Shown here: in pieces, positions 8,792 to 17,140 of the stretch
How the letters are laid out: each line of letters opens with the position of its first letter
How positions within the stretch are numbered: the first letter of the stretch is position 1
Source: Marixanthomonas spongiae
Lineage (GTDB): Bacteria; Bacteroidota; Bacteroidia; Flavobacteriales; Flavobacteriaceae
Length of the DNA: 53,466 nt
Reading direction: 5' to 3'
NCBI RefSeq assembly: GCF_003095375.1
Contig: NZ_QEHR01000012.1
Span: forward strand, 1-53,466
The notes under the pieces: model-generated
Databases searched by the model: none
What the model was told of the DNA's origin: nothing
What the model saw: the letters and a program-made list of their open reading frames with translations, nothing else
Program-made: the position numbers and the translations under genes

Positions 8792-8820
8792 AAAAAAAAG
8801 CGACAATCTCTTGCCGCTTT
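8792..8820 (-). terminator. Rho-independent terminator after the second MBL/rhodanese gene
   Basis: AAAGCG (8797-8802) pairs with CGCTTT (8815-8820), with a further CAA/TTG pairing inside. On the minus strand the stem is followed by a run of Ts. Lies 26 bp beyond the stop at 8846. Confidence 0.6.
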
Positions 8821-8845
8821 CACTACTAACCAAAAACCAATCTAA

Positions 8846-10177
8846 TTATTTTAATGTGGATGGACACACATAGTTTGTAGTTTCAACACCAGCTTCTTTA
8901 ATAGCGTTATAACCACCTTGTATATCTATTAAGTTATGGATGCCACGACTTTTTAAGATAGAAGAAGCAATCATACTGCGGTAACCGCCGGCACAATGAA
9001 CGTAAAAGGTTTCTTCCTCCGGAAATTCGGCAAGGTGATCATTTAATTCTGAAAGCGCGGTATGGTGTGCATTAACCACGTGCTCGCTTTGAAACTCTCC
9101 AGGTTTGCGTACATCAAAAATGGGAACAGCATTATTTTTATCGCTTATCACTTGTTTAAATTCGGTTGCAGGAATTGATGTTACCGTATCATATTCTTTT
9201 GCAGCTTTTTTCCAAGCATCAAAACCACCGTTAAGATAGCCTATGGTATTATCAAAACCTACACGAGAAAGTCGAGTGATAGCCTCTTCAATCCGGTCTT
9301 TATCTGCAATTAACAAGATGGGCTGATGCACATTTTTAATCAAATCGCCCACCCAAGGTGCAAAGCTATCATCGAGACCTATAAAAATAGAACCTGGTAT
9401 ATGACCTTTAGCAAAATCGGTTTGATGTCTCGTATCCAGAATTACAGCACCTGTTTCATTGGCTGCTGCTTCAAAGGCATTAGCTGAAAGTGCATTTTCA
9501 CCTTGAGCAATAACTTCTTCAATATTTTTATACCCTTCTTTGTTCATCTTAACATTCATAGGGAAATAAGCCGGAGGAGGCAAGAGGCCATCTGTTACTT
9601 CCTTGATGAATTCATCTTTGGTCATATTGGCACGCAGGGCGTAATTCATTTCTTTTTGATGCCCAAGGGTATCTACTGTTTCTTTCATCATATTCTTCCC
9701 GCAAGCACTGCCTGCACCGTGCGCTGGGTAAACCATTACGTCGTCTGCCAAAGGCATTATTTTGCTATGAAGGCTATCATAAAGCGTAGCTGCTAGCTCT
9801 TCTTGGGTCATATTGGTAGCTTTTTGCGCTAAATCGGGTCTTCCAACGTCTCCTAAAAAGAGGGTGTCGCCTGTAAAAATGGCGTGATCTTTTCCATTTA
9901 TATCTCGTAATAAATATGTGGTGCTTTCCATGGTATGTCCTGGGGTATACAGCGCTACAAAAGTGAGTTGCCCCAACTTAAATTCTTGTCCGTTTTTAGC
10001 TGTAATAGCGTCAAAGTCAGAATTGGCATTTAGACCATAAATAATAGGTGCGCCAGTTTTTTCTGAAAGGGTTAAGTGTCCCGAAACAAAATCGGTTTGA
10101 AAGTGAGTCTCAAAAATGTATTTAATTGTTGCCCCAGCAGCTTCAGCCTTGTCAATATAAGGTTGCACTTCGCGCAA
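8846..10177 (-). CDS. MBL-fold/rhodanese protein with 5' end broken by two stop codons
   Basis: 443 residues from a TTG at 10177, paralogue of 4135-5466: MBL domain then two rhodanese domains, the second with HCAGGYRS (Cys395 here). The TTG is the Leu of an interrupted upstream part. From ATG 10264 the frame reads MKIEQI-stop-TGCLVKVAY-stop-IESQGEVAIIDPLREVQ, matching the family N-terminus with both stops where Tyr is expected. The restored protein would be 472 residues. As read, the first beta strands of the MBL fold are lost. The metal motif reads THFQTDF, so Gln replaces the second His. TIPGH-like, FTGDTLFLGD and YPAHGAGS segments remain. It is either a decaying copy or translated from TTG with a crippled MBL domain. 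Confidence 0.7.
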   Translation of the reverse strand: MREVQPYIDKAEAAGATIKYIFETHFQTDFVSGHLTLSEKTGAPIIYGLNANSDFDAITAKNGQEFKLGQLTFVALYTPGHTMESTTYLLRDINGKDHAIFTGDTLFLGDVGRPDLAQKATNMTQEELAATLYDSLHSKIMPLADDVMVYPAHGAGSACGKNMMKETVDTLGHQKEMNYALRANMTKDEFIKEVTDGLLPPPAYFPMNVKMNKEGYKNIEEVIAQGENALSANAFEAAANETGAVILDTRHQTDFAKGHIPGSIFIGLDDSFAPWVGDLIKNVHQPILLIADKDRIEEAITRLSRVGFDNTIGYLNGGFDAWKKAAKEYDTVTSIPATEFKQVISDKNNAVPIFDVRKPGEFQSEHVVNAHHTALSELNDHLAEFPEEETFYVHCAGGYRSMIASSILKSRGIHNLIDIQGGYNAIKEAGVETTNYVCPSTLK

Positions 10178-10264
10178 TGGGTCAATAATTGCTACTTCTC
10201 CTTGGCTCTCAATTTAATAAGCAACTTTAACAAGACATCCGGTCTAAATTTGTTCTATTTTCAT
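10178..10264 (-). pseudogene. Interrupted 5' end of the second MBL/rhodanese gene
   Basis: Starting from ATG at 10262-10264 on the minus strand, codon 7 is TAG (10244-10246) and codon 17 is TAA (10214-10216). The surrounding residues match the start of MBL/rhodanese proteins, where both positions are normally Tyr. No change of frame is needed to join the downstream open frame. Confidence 0.75.
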
Positions 10265-10354
10265 AATTTTTGATTTTTATATTCGGTGCGCTACAAAAGC
10301 ACAGCTATTAAAATAAATATGAAGTAAAAGTAATAACTTCTTGATTGAAAGTTT

Positions 10355-10368
10355 GTAACCGTTGTTAC
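10355..10368 (-). promoter_or_regulatory. Crp/Fnr-type operator (site E)
   Basis: Perfect inverted repeat GTAAC-CGTT-GTTAC, 91 bp before the original ATG (10264) of the second MBL/rhodanese gene. The operator is intact although the 5' coding part is not. Confidence 0.7.
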
Positions 10369-10465
10369 CGTTCCTTTTTTTTTTGAAAGGAAATACTATA
10401 TGTTCAAAGAAAGTTCCATTATGGAAGCGAGGCATCAACAATGTAGGTGTGCTTTTTTAAAATTC

Positions 10466-11266
10466 TTATGCGGTCAATTCCTTATAGATAATATAAACAC
10501 CCATTACTAATACGAACCAACCAAAACCCTTTTTCAATTTTTTACCGTCGATAAAATTATTAAGCCATATACCAATGAATATACCTACTATTGATAATCC
10601 AGAAAAGACAAGTAGAAAAAGCCAGTCAATATTCAAGTTTTGTACGTCGCCTATAAATCCAATTAGCGATTTTATTGCGATAATGAGCAAAGAAGTGGCT
10701 ACTGCTTTTTTCATAGGTAATTTGGCGAAAAGTACGAGTGCAGGAATAATTAAAAAGCCGCCGCCAGCACCTACGATACCCGTTATTGTACCTACTACTA
10801 AACCTTCAACAATTATTAGTGGATAGTTATAAGTGATTTGGGCATTTTCATCAACCTCTTTCCTGTTGTTGCGTATCATTGAAACAGAAGCCAAAAGCAT
10901 TATAACGGCAAAAAAGAGCATAATAGCCAGATTCTTTGTGACCGTAAAGTTGCTCCACTCAAAGAGTTCATCAGGTATTGCAGGAATTAAAAATGCTCGG
11001 GTAAGATATACTGCAATAAATGCAGGGATGGCGAAGATAATGGCTGTTTTATAATCAACCATTCCTTTAGACATATTTTTTATGGCACCCACAAGAGAAG
11101 TGATACCTACAACAAATAGTGAATATGCCGTTCCAATTATTGGGTTGAGCGAAAGTGCATAAACCAAAATTGGTACAGTAAGAATAGAACCACCACCGCC
11201 AATTAATCCTAGAACAACCCCAATAAATAGTGCTCCTATATATCCTAGAATTTCTATTATTTCCAT
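10466..11266 (-). CDS. TauE/SafE-family sulfite exporter
   Basis: 266 residues, about eight hydrophobic segments in two halves. Each half begins with the glycine-rich signature of the TauE/SafE (DUF81) family: GVVLGLIGGGGSILTVPILV near the N-terminus and GTITGIVGAGGGFLIIPALV in the second half. Members export sulfite, sulfoacetate or other small organosulfur anions. Here it would remove the sulfite made by the MBL/rhodanese enzymes (inference). Its operator (site F) overlaps the last codon of the crp/fnr-like gene just upstream. Confidence 0.92.
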   Translation of the reverse strand: MEIIEILGYIGALFIGVVLGLIGGGGSILTVPILVYALSLNPIIGTAYSLFVVGITSLVGAIKNMSKGMVDYKTAIIFAIPAFIAVYLTRAFLIPAIPDELFEWSNFTVTKNLAIMLFFAVIMLLASVSMIRNNRKEVDENAQITYNYPLIIVEGLVVGTITGIVGAGGGFLIIPALVLFAKLPMKKAVATSLLIIAIKSLIGFIGDVQNLNIDWLFLLVFSGLSIVGIFIGIWLNNFIDGKKLKKGFGWFVLVMGVYIIYKELTA

Positions 11267-11316
11267 TTGTTAAATTAATTATGGAGCAAATGTACTTTCT
11301 TGCATATTATATATTT

Positions 11317-11330
11317 GTAACCCTTGTTAC
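11317..11330 (-). promoter_or_regulatory. Crp/Fnr-type operator (site F)
   Basis: Perfect inverted repeat GTAAC-CCTT-GTTAC, 51 bp before the TauE-like start at 11266. The right arm overlaps the stop codon of the regulator gene. Confidence 0.7.
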
Positions 11331-11953
11331 AAGACTTCAATAAAACTACGGTGTAATTTTATTTTTTTATTATTTTCCATTTTTTTGAGCAATCTAGAAA
11401 TTACTACTCGGCTGGTATGTAAATCACTTGCTATTTGTTTATGGGTTGTATAGATATGTTTACTATTTAAAATTTCAATTCGGTTTTGAAGATAGTTTTC
11501 CAGTCGTTCATCCATGTTATTGAAAGCTATATTATCAATGCTTTCGAGCATTTCCATCATACGATTGTGATAGTTAGAAAAAACAAAATTGCGCCAAGTT
11601 TTATATTTTCTAGACCATTCTTCCATCTTGCCGATAGGAATCATTAGCAGTTTTACCGGTGTTTCGGTTACTGCGTGTATCTCACTTTTTTTATCACCCA
11701 TACAACAGGTCATTGTCATTGCGCAGGTATCACCACGTTCAAGATGGTATAACAAGAGTTGTTCACCTTCATCGTCAGGTCGCAATATTTTTATACTTCC
11801 CAATAATAATAATGGCATGGATTTAATGTATTGACCGGGACGCATTAGGTCTTGCCCTTCGGGAACTTCCATAAATGTCCCCACATTATCTATTTCTTCA
11901 ATAAGCTCGGGTTCAAATTGACCGCCATAATATGTTTTAAGTTCTTGAATCAT
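11327..11953 (-). CDS. Crp/Fnr-family transcriptional regulator (probable sulfur regulator)
   Basis: 208 residues: an N-terminal cyclic-nucleotide-binding-type beta barrel (about 20-110), a long dimer helix and a C-terminal Crp-type winged helix with the recognition region THKQIASDLHTSRVVISRLL (about 169-188). Three cysteines sit together in TCAMTMTCCMG (Cys77, Cys83, Cys84), where a classic cAMP-site signature is not evident, so sensing may be by thiol chemistry (inference). It is surrounded by genes bearing GTAAC-N4-GTTAC sites, the geometry expected for a Crp/Fnr dimer. No such site precedes its own start, so autoregulation is not indicated. Confidence 0.9.
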   Translation of the reverse strand: MIQELKTYYGGQFEPELIEEIDNVGTFMEVPEGQDLMRPGQYIKSMPLLLLGSIKILRPDDEGEQLLLYHLERGDTCAMTMTCCMGDKKSEIHAVTETPVKLLMIPIGKMEEWSRKYKTWRNFVFSNYHNRMMEMLESIDNIAFNNMDERLENYLQNRIEILNSKHIYTTHKQIASDLHTSRVVISRLLKKMENNKKIKLHRSFIEVL

Positions 11954-12196
11954 TTCTTTGTTTTGAAATTATAGGATTTTTTAAAAGTAAAAATATACGC
12001 AAATAGATTTTGATAATATATGTATATAGCATCAACAAAAATAACCCTAACAATTAAAAGGAATAAAAACAGAACCTGCTTTTTCTAAACTACTGGGATT
12101 GGATGGAAAACCATATACCGAATTATTAAATTTGGAAAAGACAAGTATGAATTTTCTTCCTGTCATTTAGAAGATTTCCAAAAAATAGAATTCTCA

Positions 12197-13903
12197 TTAA
12201 ACGTCTTTCACATAAAGTTCATCAAAACTATTTCTCATTTCGATGTTACCAAGCATCACGATTTCGGCTCCCTGGGGAAGGATGGTTTTTGCCGATAATA
12301 ACGTGGTCACTTCATTGTTTTCTTTTACCGCAATAACAGACAAGCCTGTTTTAGCTCCTATACCAGATTCCCCGAGTGATTTTCCCGCCAAGGAAGGAGG
12401 TGTTGGAATATTGAACAATTTAATGCCTTCACCCAATATATTTAATTTTTGGTTTTTGGAAATGGACAATACGGCTTCAGACCCCAATGTGGCATAACTC
12501 AACACAAAATCAGCCCCAGCCCTATGAATGATATCGATATTTCGAGCTTCCGATATCCGGCTAACAATCCGTACTTCTTGGTTCAATTTACGGCAATAGG
12601 AGGCCAAATGGATGTTCATAGCGTCGTCGTGGGTAGAAAGCAATACCGAAGGCGCTTCCATGATGCCAGCTTCTTTCAGCAATTCATAATCTGAAGCCCT
12701 CCCAATGAAAACATTGTTGCAATAGGGCCTCGCTTTTTTGCATACCGCTAATTCTTTATCGATCAAATTGACCGAAATACCGTTTTTGTGCAGGGATTTT
12801 GCCGCAGCCAACCCTACCCTTCCCCCTCCAATAAGGAGTACGGGATTGGTGTTAGTAGGAAGATCGTGAAAGAGTGCATCAATGCTTTGAAGCTGTTTTT
12901 CATTACCTATGACAACAAGTACACTTTCGCTGGTTAGTATTTCACTTCCTGTTATAGGCTCTAATTTTCCTCGCTCCCAAATACCTACAATGCTTACCCC
13001 AAACTTTTGCCTAAGCCCCGTCTCACGGATGGTTTTAGAAACCAAAGAGGTTTGATGAATGGGCAGTTCGGCAATCATTAAGTCTTCGTATTGGCCTATG
13101 GGCTGTGATTTTGCGTGTTGTGCATTGACCCTGTTGGCCAACTGTTCTCCCAACCATTTTTTAACCGGTAATACGTGATTCGCACCGCTCAATTCCTGGA
13201 CATCCACTGTTTCGTCATCTTTGGCCAAGGCAACGATAGGGACATGGGGAGCAATATCCCGGATGGTAAGGATAATTTTTGTGTTTTCCACGTCATCCCT
13301 ATTTACCAAAACCAACTTCGCATCCTTAATATTGGCACGCAAGAAGGTTTTCTCGCTGTCCAATTCGCCAAACAGTACAGGGACCCTGGCATCATAACTT
13401 TCAATTGCCTTTTTGAGGTCTTTTTGAATTACAAAATATGGAGTGTTCTCCTGTTTCAACCGTTTTGTGAAATCACGTGCTATAACATCAAACGAACATA
13501 TTAAAATATGGTTTTTTGTCTTGGGAGGGACTTGCCGTGGAACCCTATTTTTCTTTTTCGACTCTAAAAGCGGTACATAAAAGTGCCTTATAAAAGCAAA
13601 AGGCAAAAGGATCAATAACATGAAAATACCCGAAAGCAGTACCACGATGCTGAACAGGCGCCCAAGGTCCGATTGAAAGGTGATATCCCCGAAACCCAAC
13701 GTACTCATTACGGTAAGCGTCCAGTAAAAACCTGTTATCCAGGAATGATACTGTCCTTCAAGTTCCATTATGTAATGAAATAAAACGGAATAGATGACAA
13801 TTACAATGCCTAAAACGGCCAAAAACTTGAAGAGTATTTTTGAATTTCTCTTAAAATCCCTGTCACTCAAATAATAGGCTAACTGACTACCTACAAATTT
13901 CAT
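12197..13903 (-). CDS. Potassium channel with TrkA-type RCK domains
   Basis: 568 residues. Two membrane helices (about 24-46 and 84-106) flank a pore loop with the selectivity filter TLGFGD (68-73). Two cytoplasmic RCK/TrkA-N domains follow: the first begins HILICSFDVIARDF (about 132) and the second VLLIGGGRVGLAAAKSL (about 353) with the Rossmann GGGRVG motif. TrkA-C-like segments come after each. Such channels open in response to nucleotide or Ca2+ binding at the ring of RCK domains. A degenerate version of the locus palindrome (CTCAC-N4-GTTAC, 13949-13962) lies 46 bp before the start, so membership in the sulfur regulon is possible but weak. Confidence 0.9.
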   Translation of the reverse strand: MKFVGSQLAYYLSDRDFKRNSKILFKFLAVLGIVIVIYSVLFHYIMELEGQYHSWITGFYWTLTVMSTLGFGDITFQSDLGRLFSIVVLLSGIFMLLILLPFAFIRHFYVPLLESKKKNRVPRQVPPKTKNHILICSFDVIARDFTKRLKQENTPYFVIQKDLKKAIESYDARVPVLFGELDSEKTFLRANIKDAKLVLVNRDDVENTKIILTIRDIAPHVPIVALAKDDETVDVQELSGANHVLPVKKWLGEQLANRVNAQHAKSQPIGQYEDLMIAELPIHQTSLVSKTIRETGLRQKFGVSIVGIWERGKLEPITGSEILTSESVLVVIGNEKQLQSIDALFHDLPTNTNPVLLIGGGRVGLAAAKSLHKNGISVNLIDKELAVCKKARPYCNNVFIGRASDYELLKEAGIMEAPSVLLSTHDDAMNIHLASYCRKLNQEVRIVSRISEARNIDIIHRAGADFVLSYATLGSEAVLSISKNQKLNILGEGIKLFNIPTPPSLAGKSLGESGIGAKTGLSVIAVKENNEVTTLLSAKTILPQGAEIVMLGNIEMRNSFDELYVKDV

Positions 13904-14066
13904 AATCTGCTTTTTAACTGAAATTTACCAATTTCACTATTATAAACCCTCACGCAAGTTACATTATCTTTTCGCATTTCAGCAAGAAGATTTCACATAT
14001 GCAATTCCATGCAAACATACATTTACAAAAAATTCACATTCAACCTATTATTGCAGGGGCACGACG

Positions 14067-15275
14067 TTACATTCCAAACGGGTTTTCAATACTGTGCGCT
14101 GGCTCTGTAAACCATTTTGGACCACTATTCGTCATATAGATATGGTCTTCCAATCGGATGCCGAATTCCTCTGGCACCACAATCATAGGTTCAATGCTAA
14201 AAGCCATTCCTGCTTGTATTTTTATATCGTTTCCTCTCAAAATAAAAGGATGTTCATGGATCTCAAGGCCAATCCCATGACCTGTTCGGTGAGGTAATCC
14301 TGGTAGATTGTAATCAGGGCCGAGTCCGTCTTTTTCCAGTTGTACGCGCACTTGATCGTCAATATAACCACAGGGCTTGCCTAGCTGTGCAGCGTCAAAA
14401 GCGGCCAGTTGAGCGGCTTTCTCATTGTTCCATATTTCCTTTTCTTTATTGGTTGCATCACCATAACTATAGGTTCTGGTGATATCTGAGATATAACCGT
14501 TGTACTGCGTACCCGTATCTACCAAAACGATATCGTTTTCTTCCAATGGTTTGGGTGATTTTACCCCGTGCGGAAAACTGGAATCCTTACCAAATAATAC
14601 AATGCAAAAATAAGAGCCGCTTGCAATACCCAGTTTTTGATGTGCTTTATGAATAAACTCTTCTACTTCGGAAGTAGTAATGCCGGGTTTTAAAATCCGT
14701 GCCGCCGCTTGATGTACTTGCATCGTTAAATCCATCGGGTACTGAATGTGTGCAATTTCAGCATTGCTTTTAATCATTCTGATGTCCCTAATGAGTTCTT
14801 CGGCACTGCTGGTTTTAAATTTGTGGTGTTCCTGAAAACGGGAAACCAATGTAAAGGGAGTGGAATCATCAATGGCCAGGTTTGTACCTTCTTTTAAAGC
14901 TTCAGAAATTTTCTGTACGGGGCACTCATGTTCCAACCACGGAATAAGCTCGCCCTTACTTCCTATAAAATCATTAAAAGTGCCTATTTCAAATTCAGGC
15001 ACTACATAATGAAGCCTTCCATCGGCAAAAAGAAGGGCGCCAACTAAGCGTTCTGACGGGTTCCATTGTGTATTGGTGAAGTAATATAAGTTGGTTCCGG
15101 CGTTGATGTAAAGTGCGTCCAGCCCTTTTTCTTTTAAAACCACACAAGCTTTGTCGCGTCTGTTTTGAAATTCTTTATCAGTAATGGGACTTGGCTTGTT
15201 GGTTGGTGCTTTTAACTTAGAAAGCTCTTCTTCTGGTGTACTGCCACCAATACCGTATTTTCGGTTACTGTTCAT
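14067..15275 (-). CDS. M24-family Xaa-Pro peptidase
   Basis: 402 residues with a creatinase-like N-terminal domain (about 35-160) and a pita-bread M24 domain (about 175-395). The five metal ligands are visible in LVDTGTQYNGYISDITRTY (two Asp), HRTGHGIGLEIHEHP (His), FSIEPMIVVP (Glu) and GIRLEDHIYMT (Glu). Enzymes of this type remove N-terminal residues before proline; it has no signal peptide and is probably cytoplasmic. It stands alone with 160 bp before the channel gene and about 460 bp after its start. A degenerate palindrome (GTGAC-N4-GTTGG) at 15321-15334 lies 46 bp before the ATG. Confidence 0.92.
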   Translation of the reverse strand: MNSNRKYGIGGSTPEEELSKLKAPTNKPSPITDKEFQNRRDKACVVLKEKGLDALYINAGTNLYYFTNTQWNPSERLVGALLFADGRLHYVVPEFEIGTFNDFIGSKGELIPWLEHECPVQKISEALKEGTNLAIDDSTPFTLVSRFQEHHKFKTSSAEELIRDIRMIKSNAEIAHIQYPMDLTMQVHQAAARILKPGITTSEVEEFIHKAHQKLGIASGSYFCIVLFGKDSSFPHGVKSPKPLEENDIVLVDTGTQYNGYISDITRTYSYGDATNKEKEIWNNEKAAQLAAFDAAQLGKPCGYIDDQVRVQLEKDGLGPDYNLPGLPHRTGHGIGLEIHEHPFILRGNDIKIQAGMAFSIEPMIVVPEEFGIRLEDHIYMTNSGPKWFTEPAHSIENPFGM

Positions 15276-15738
15276 ATTGCTTGTTATTTTAAAAATCAGT
15301 CAACGGCTTGAAACCATTATGTGACCAACGTTGGTTGAAATATATACAATGCGGATTAAACTTACATAAAATATGATGACCAATACTTAAAATTTAGCTA
15401 AAAAAACCTGTGCAATCATCTTATTTAATCCTGTTGGAATATAACCCATGCTTAGCCACATTCAACATTTTTACAACAATACCCTCCCCCAACTTAGAAC
15501 ATTTAGATTTACTATTACGAGTTATTTTGGGAAGCATAAGATTATTCTTGTAAATAAGGTGGGGTATATTAGGGGAAACACCTATCTATTATACTAATTA
15601 TATATACATAAAATACAATATAAGCCCGTTATAACCTCATAATAACCATATTATAACCACGCTATAACCTTTGCTTTATTTTTTATTATATTTACTGTTG
15701 TAATTTGAAAAAGGGGTGGTTTGATAATTTAAAAATTA
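15276..15738. other. Intergenic region with phased repeats
   Basis: 463 bp without a supportable gene between the divergent M24 peptidase and DUF6266-like genes. It is very AT-rich and holds the degenerate palindrome at 15321-15334 and the phased ATAACC array at 15629-15669. Confidence 0.6.
15629..15669 (+). repeat. Four ATAACC repeats at 11-bp spacing
   Basis: ATAACC occurs at 15631, 15642, 15653 and 15664, exactly 11 bp apart, with varied spacers. The repeats end 70 bp before the DUF6266-like gene. Same-face spacing on the helix suggests cooperative protein binding; an alternative is DNA bending. Confidence 0.75.
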
Positions 15739-16494
15739 ATGATTATGGCAAAACAAAAAGGGATTATTCCGTTAACGGGAACTATTGGAGGTATTAACTT
15801 TTATTATTTAAATGGAAAGCCGATTGCACGGCGTGCCGGTGGTGGTTTTAATGGCAAGGCTATTAAAGAAAAGGCAAGCATGCAGCGCGTACGGGAAAAC
15901 GGAAGTGAGTTTGGACATTGTTCCCGTGTGAATAAAGCGTTTAGGTTGGGATTGCGTCCCTTTTATGCCGGGCATACCTTTACGCACTTTCATAGCCGAT
16001 TGATGAAGTTATTTACGAGGTTAAAAGATTTAGATACAGTGAACGAACGTGGAAAGCGGCGTGTAGGAACCGGTATGGCTACCGATACCGGAAAAAGGGT
16101 GTTGCGGTCATTCCTGTTTACGCCTGCTTGTCCTTTGAGTACCGTATTGCCTTTTACTTATACCTATGATTCTACGGCCCATACTTTGGTGATTCCACAG
16201 GTTGCTTCTTCTGAAATTAATTGGGTTGCTGGTTCGGATTGTATTTCACTTACCTTGGGAGTGCTGGTTTTTGATTTTGAAGATTTGACGTATCGGCTTT
16301 TTGAAAGCTCCCCTCATTTTATAGAAGCTGATGGTGCAAAACAATCGGTTACCCTCTCTCCTACTCAAGCTGTTAGTGGGACAGGGATGGAAATCGCATT
16401 TTTAGGCATTCGGTTTTATCAATTTGTAAATGGGGAGCGGTATGTATTAGCCAGTGATGATGCAGTAGGTTTTGAGATTGTGGGACTTGAGTAA
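15739..16494 (+). CDS. DUF6266-like protein of unknown function
   Basis: 251 residues, no signal peptide; the first ATG is at 15739, but the ATG at 15745 (MAKQKGII) gives the more natural start. The N-terminal 70 residues follow the plan of DUF6266: G.I..TG.IGG..FY..NGK...R, then Q..R.N..EFG..SR....FR..L..FY. The C-terminal half (from about 135) is strand-rich and less conserved. A clearer DUF6266 member is at 39961-40602, and both follow long gene-free leaders with repeats. No biochemical role is known for the family. Confidence 0.75.
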   Translation: MIMAKQKGIIPLTGTIGGINFYYLNGKPIARRAGGGFNGKAIKEKASMQRVRENGSEFGHCSRVNKAFRLGLRPFYAGHTFTHFHSRLMKLFTRLKDLDTVNERGKRRVGTGMATDTGKRVLRSFLFTPACPLSTVLPFTYTYDSTAHTLVIPQVASSEINWVAGSDCISLTLGVLVFDFEDLTYRLFESSPHFIEADGAKQSVTLSPTQAVSGTGMEIAFLGIRFYQFVNGERYVLASDDAVGFEIVGLE

Positions 16495-16528
16495 CGGCCT
16501 GTTAAAAAGAGAGTTTGGTAGGTAAAAC

Positions 16529-17140
16529 CTAATTAATGGTTACATTTTCAATTACATCAATATATTGCCATATGTGCTTAATATGTTTTTTTGGCTGTAT
16601 GGCATGATCAAAGGGATGGTAGTTCTTTAATATGAATTCTTGTATATTCTTTTCTGAAATAGCTTTTTGGAATTCATCAATAATCAATTCTTTTGTTTCA
16701 AATTTAATTATATATATGACACCGTCTGTAGTTTGATTCTTCCTTATTTTTTGTCCCATTACCATGCTATTTGCGTGCACCGTGGGGTGATAAGAATGAA
16801 TGGATTGAAACAATGCAATATTTCGATTGGTATTAATAAGTTGGAATTCTTTAAAAATTTTAACCTCTGGTGGTTCCGCCAAAAATGTATCTGTTTTTAA
16901 TGGTGATTTTTCTTTCTCATTATCAGCACTAAAATTCTTTTCATTGAAGAATATATAGTTTAAATCTAGATTTTTCGATTCGCATAATGCGATTACCTTA
17001 TTAAAATCTAGAGAATCTCTTTTTTTCCAAGTTGAAAGCGTATTAGGCTTAATATCAATCAATTTACATAAGTTTTTATCAGTATTAATCGATAATTCTT
17101 CTTTTAATCGATCAATTATATTAATCGCATTTTGAGACAT
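16529..17140 (-). CDS. Phage CI-repressor-like regulator
   Basis: 203 residues. The first 65 match the bacteriophage CI repressor helix-turn-helix family: IIDRLKEELSI...LCKLIDIKPNTLSTWKKRDSLDFNKVIALCESKNLDLNYIFF. The rest (about 85-203) has the size of an S24-like domain but without a clear Ser/Lys protease pair, so self-cleavage is not supported. It converges with the DUF6266-like gene (34 bp between stops) and is divergent from the adhesin operon. No other phage genes are near, so it is probably a solitary regulator; the 200 bp shared with the adhesin start make that operon a possible target. Confidence 0.8.
   Translation of the reverse strand: MSQNAINIIDRLKEELSINTDKNLCKLIDIKPNTLSTWKKRDSLDFNKVIALCESKNLDLNYIFFNEKNFSADNEKEKSPLKTDTFLAEPPEVKIFKEFQLINTNRNIALFQSIHSYHPTVHANSMVMGQKIRKNQTTDGVIYIIKFETKELIIDEFQKAISEKNIQEFILKNYHPFDHAIQPKKHIKHIWQYIDVIENVTIN

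Noticed and set aside
12051-12170. Short frame ending in EPAFSKLLGLDGKPYTELLNLE and so on
   Set aside because: Reads protein-like for about 39 codons but has no start and no recognisable family; could be a remnant or chance.
13949-13962. Operator before the K+ channel gene
   Set aside because: Only one half-site (GTTAC) is exact and the other has two mismatches; mentioned as weak support but not listed as a site.
15321-15334. Operator before the M24 peptidase gene
   Set aside because: GTGAC-CAAC-GTTGG has three mismatches to the six perfect sites; position (46 bp before the ATG) fits, but evidence is too thin.
15739-17140. Prophage, suggested by the CI-like repressor next to an orphan gene
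   Set aside because: No integrase, replication, packaging or structural phage gene nearby; the regulator is probably solitary.
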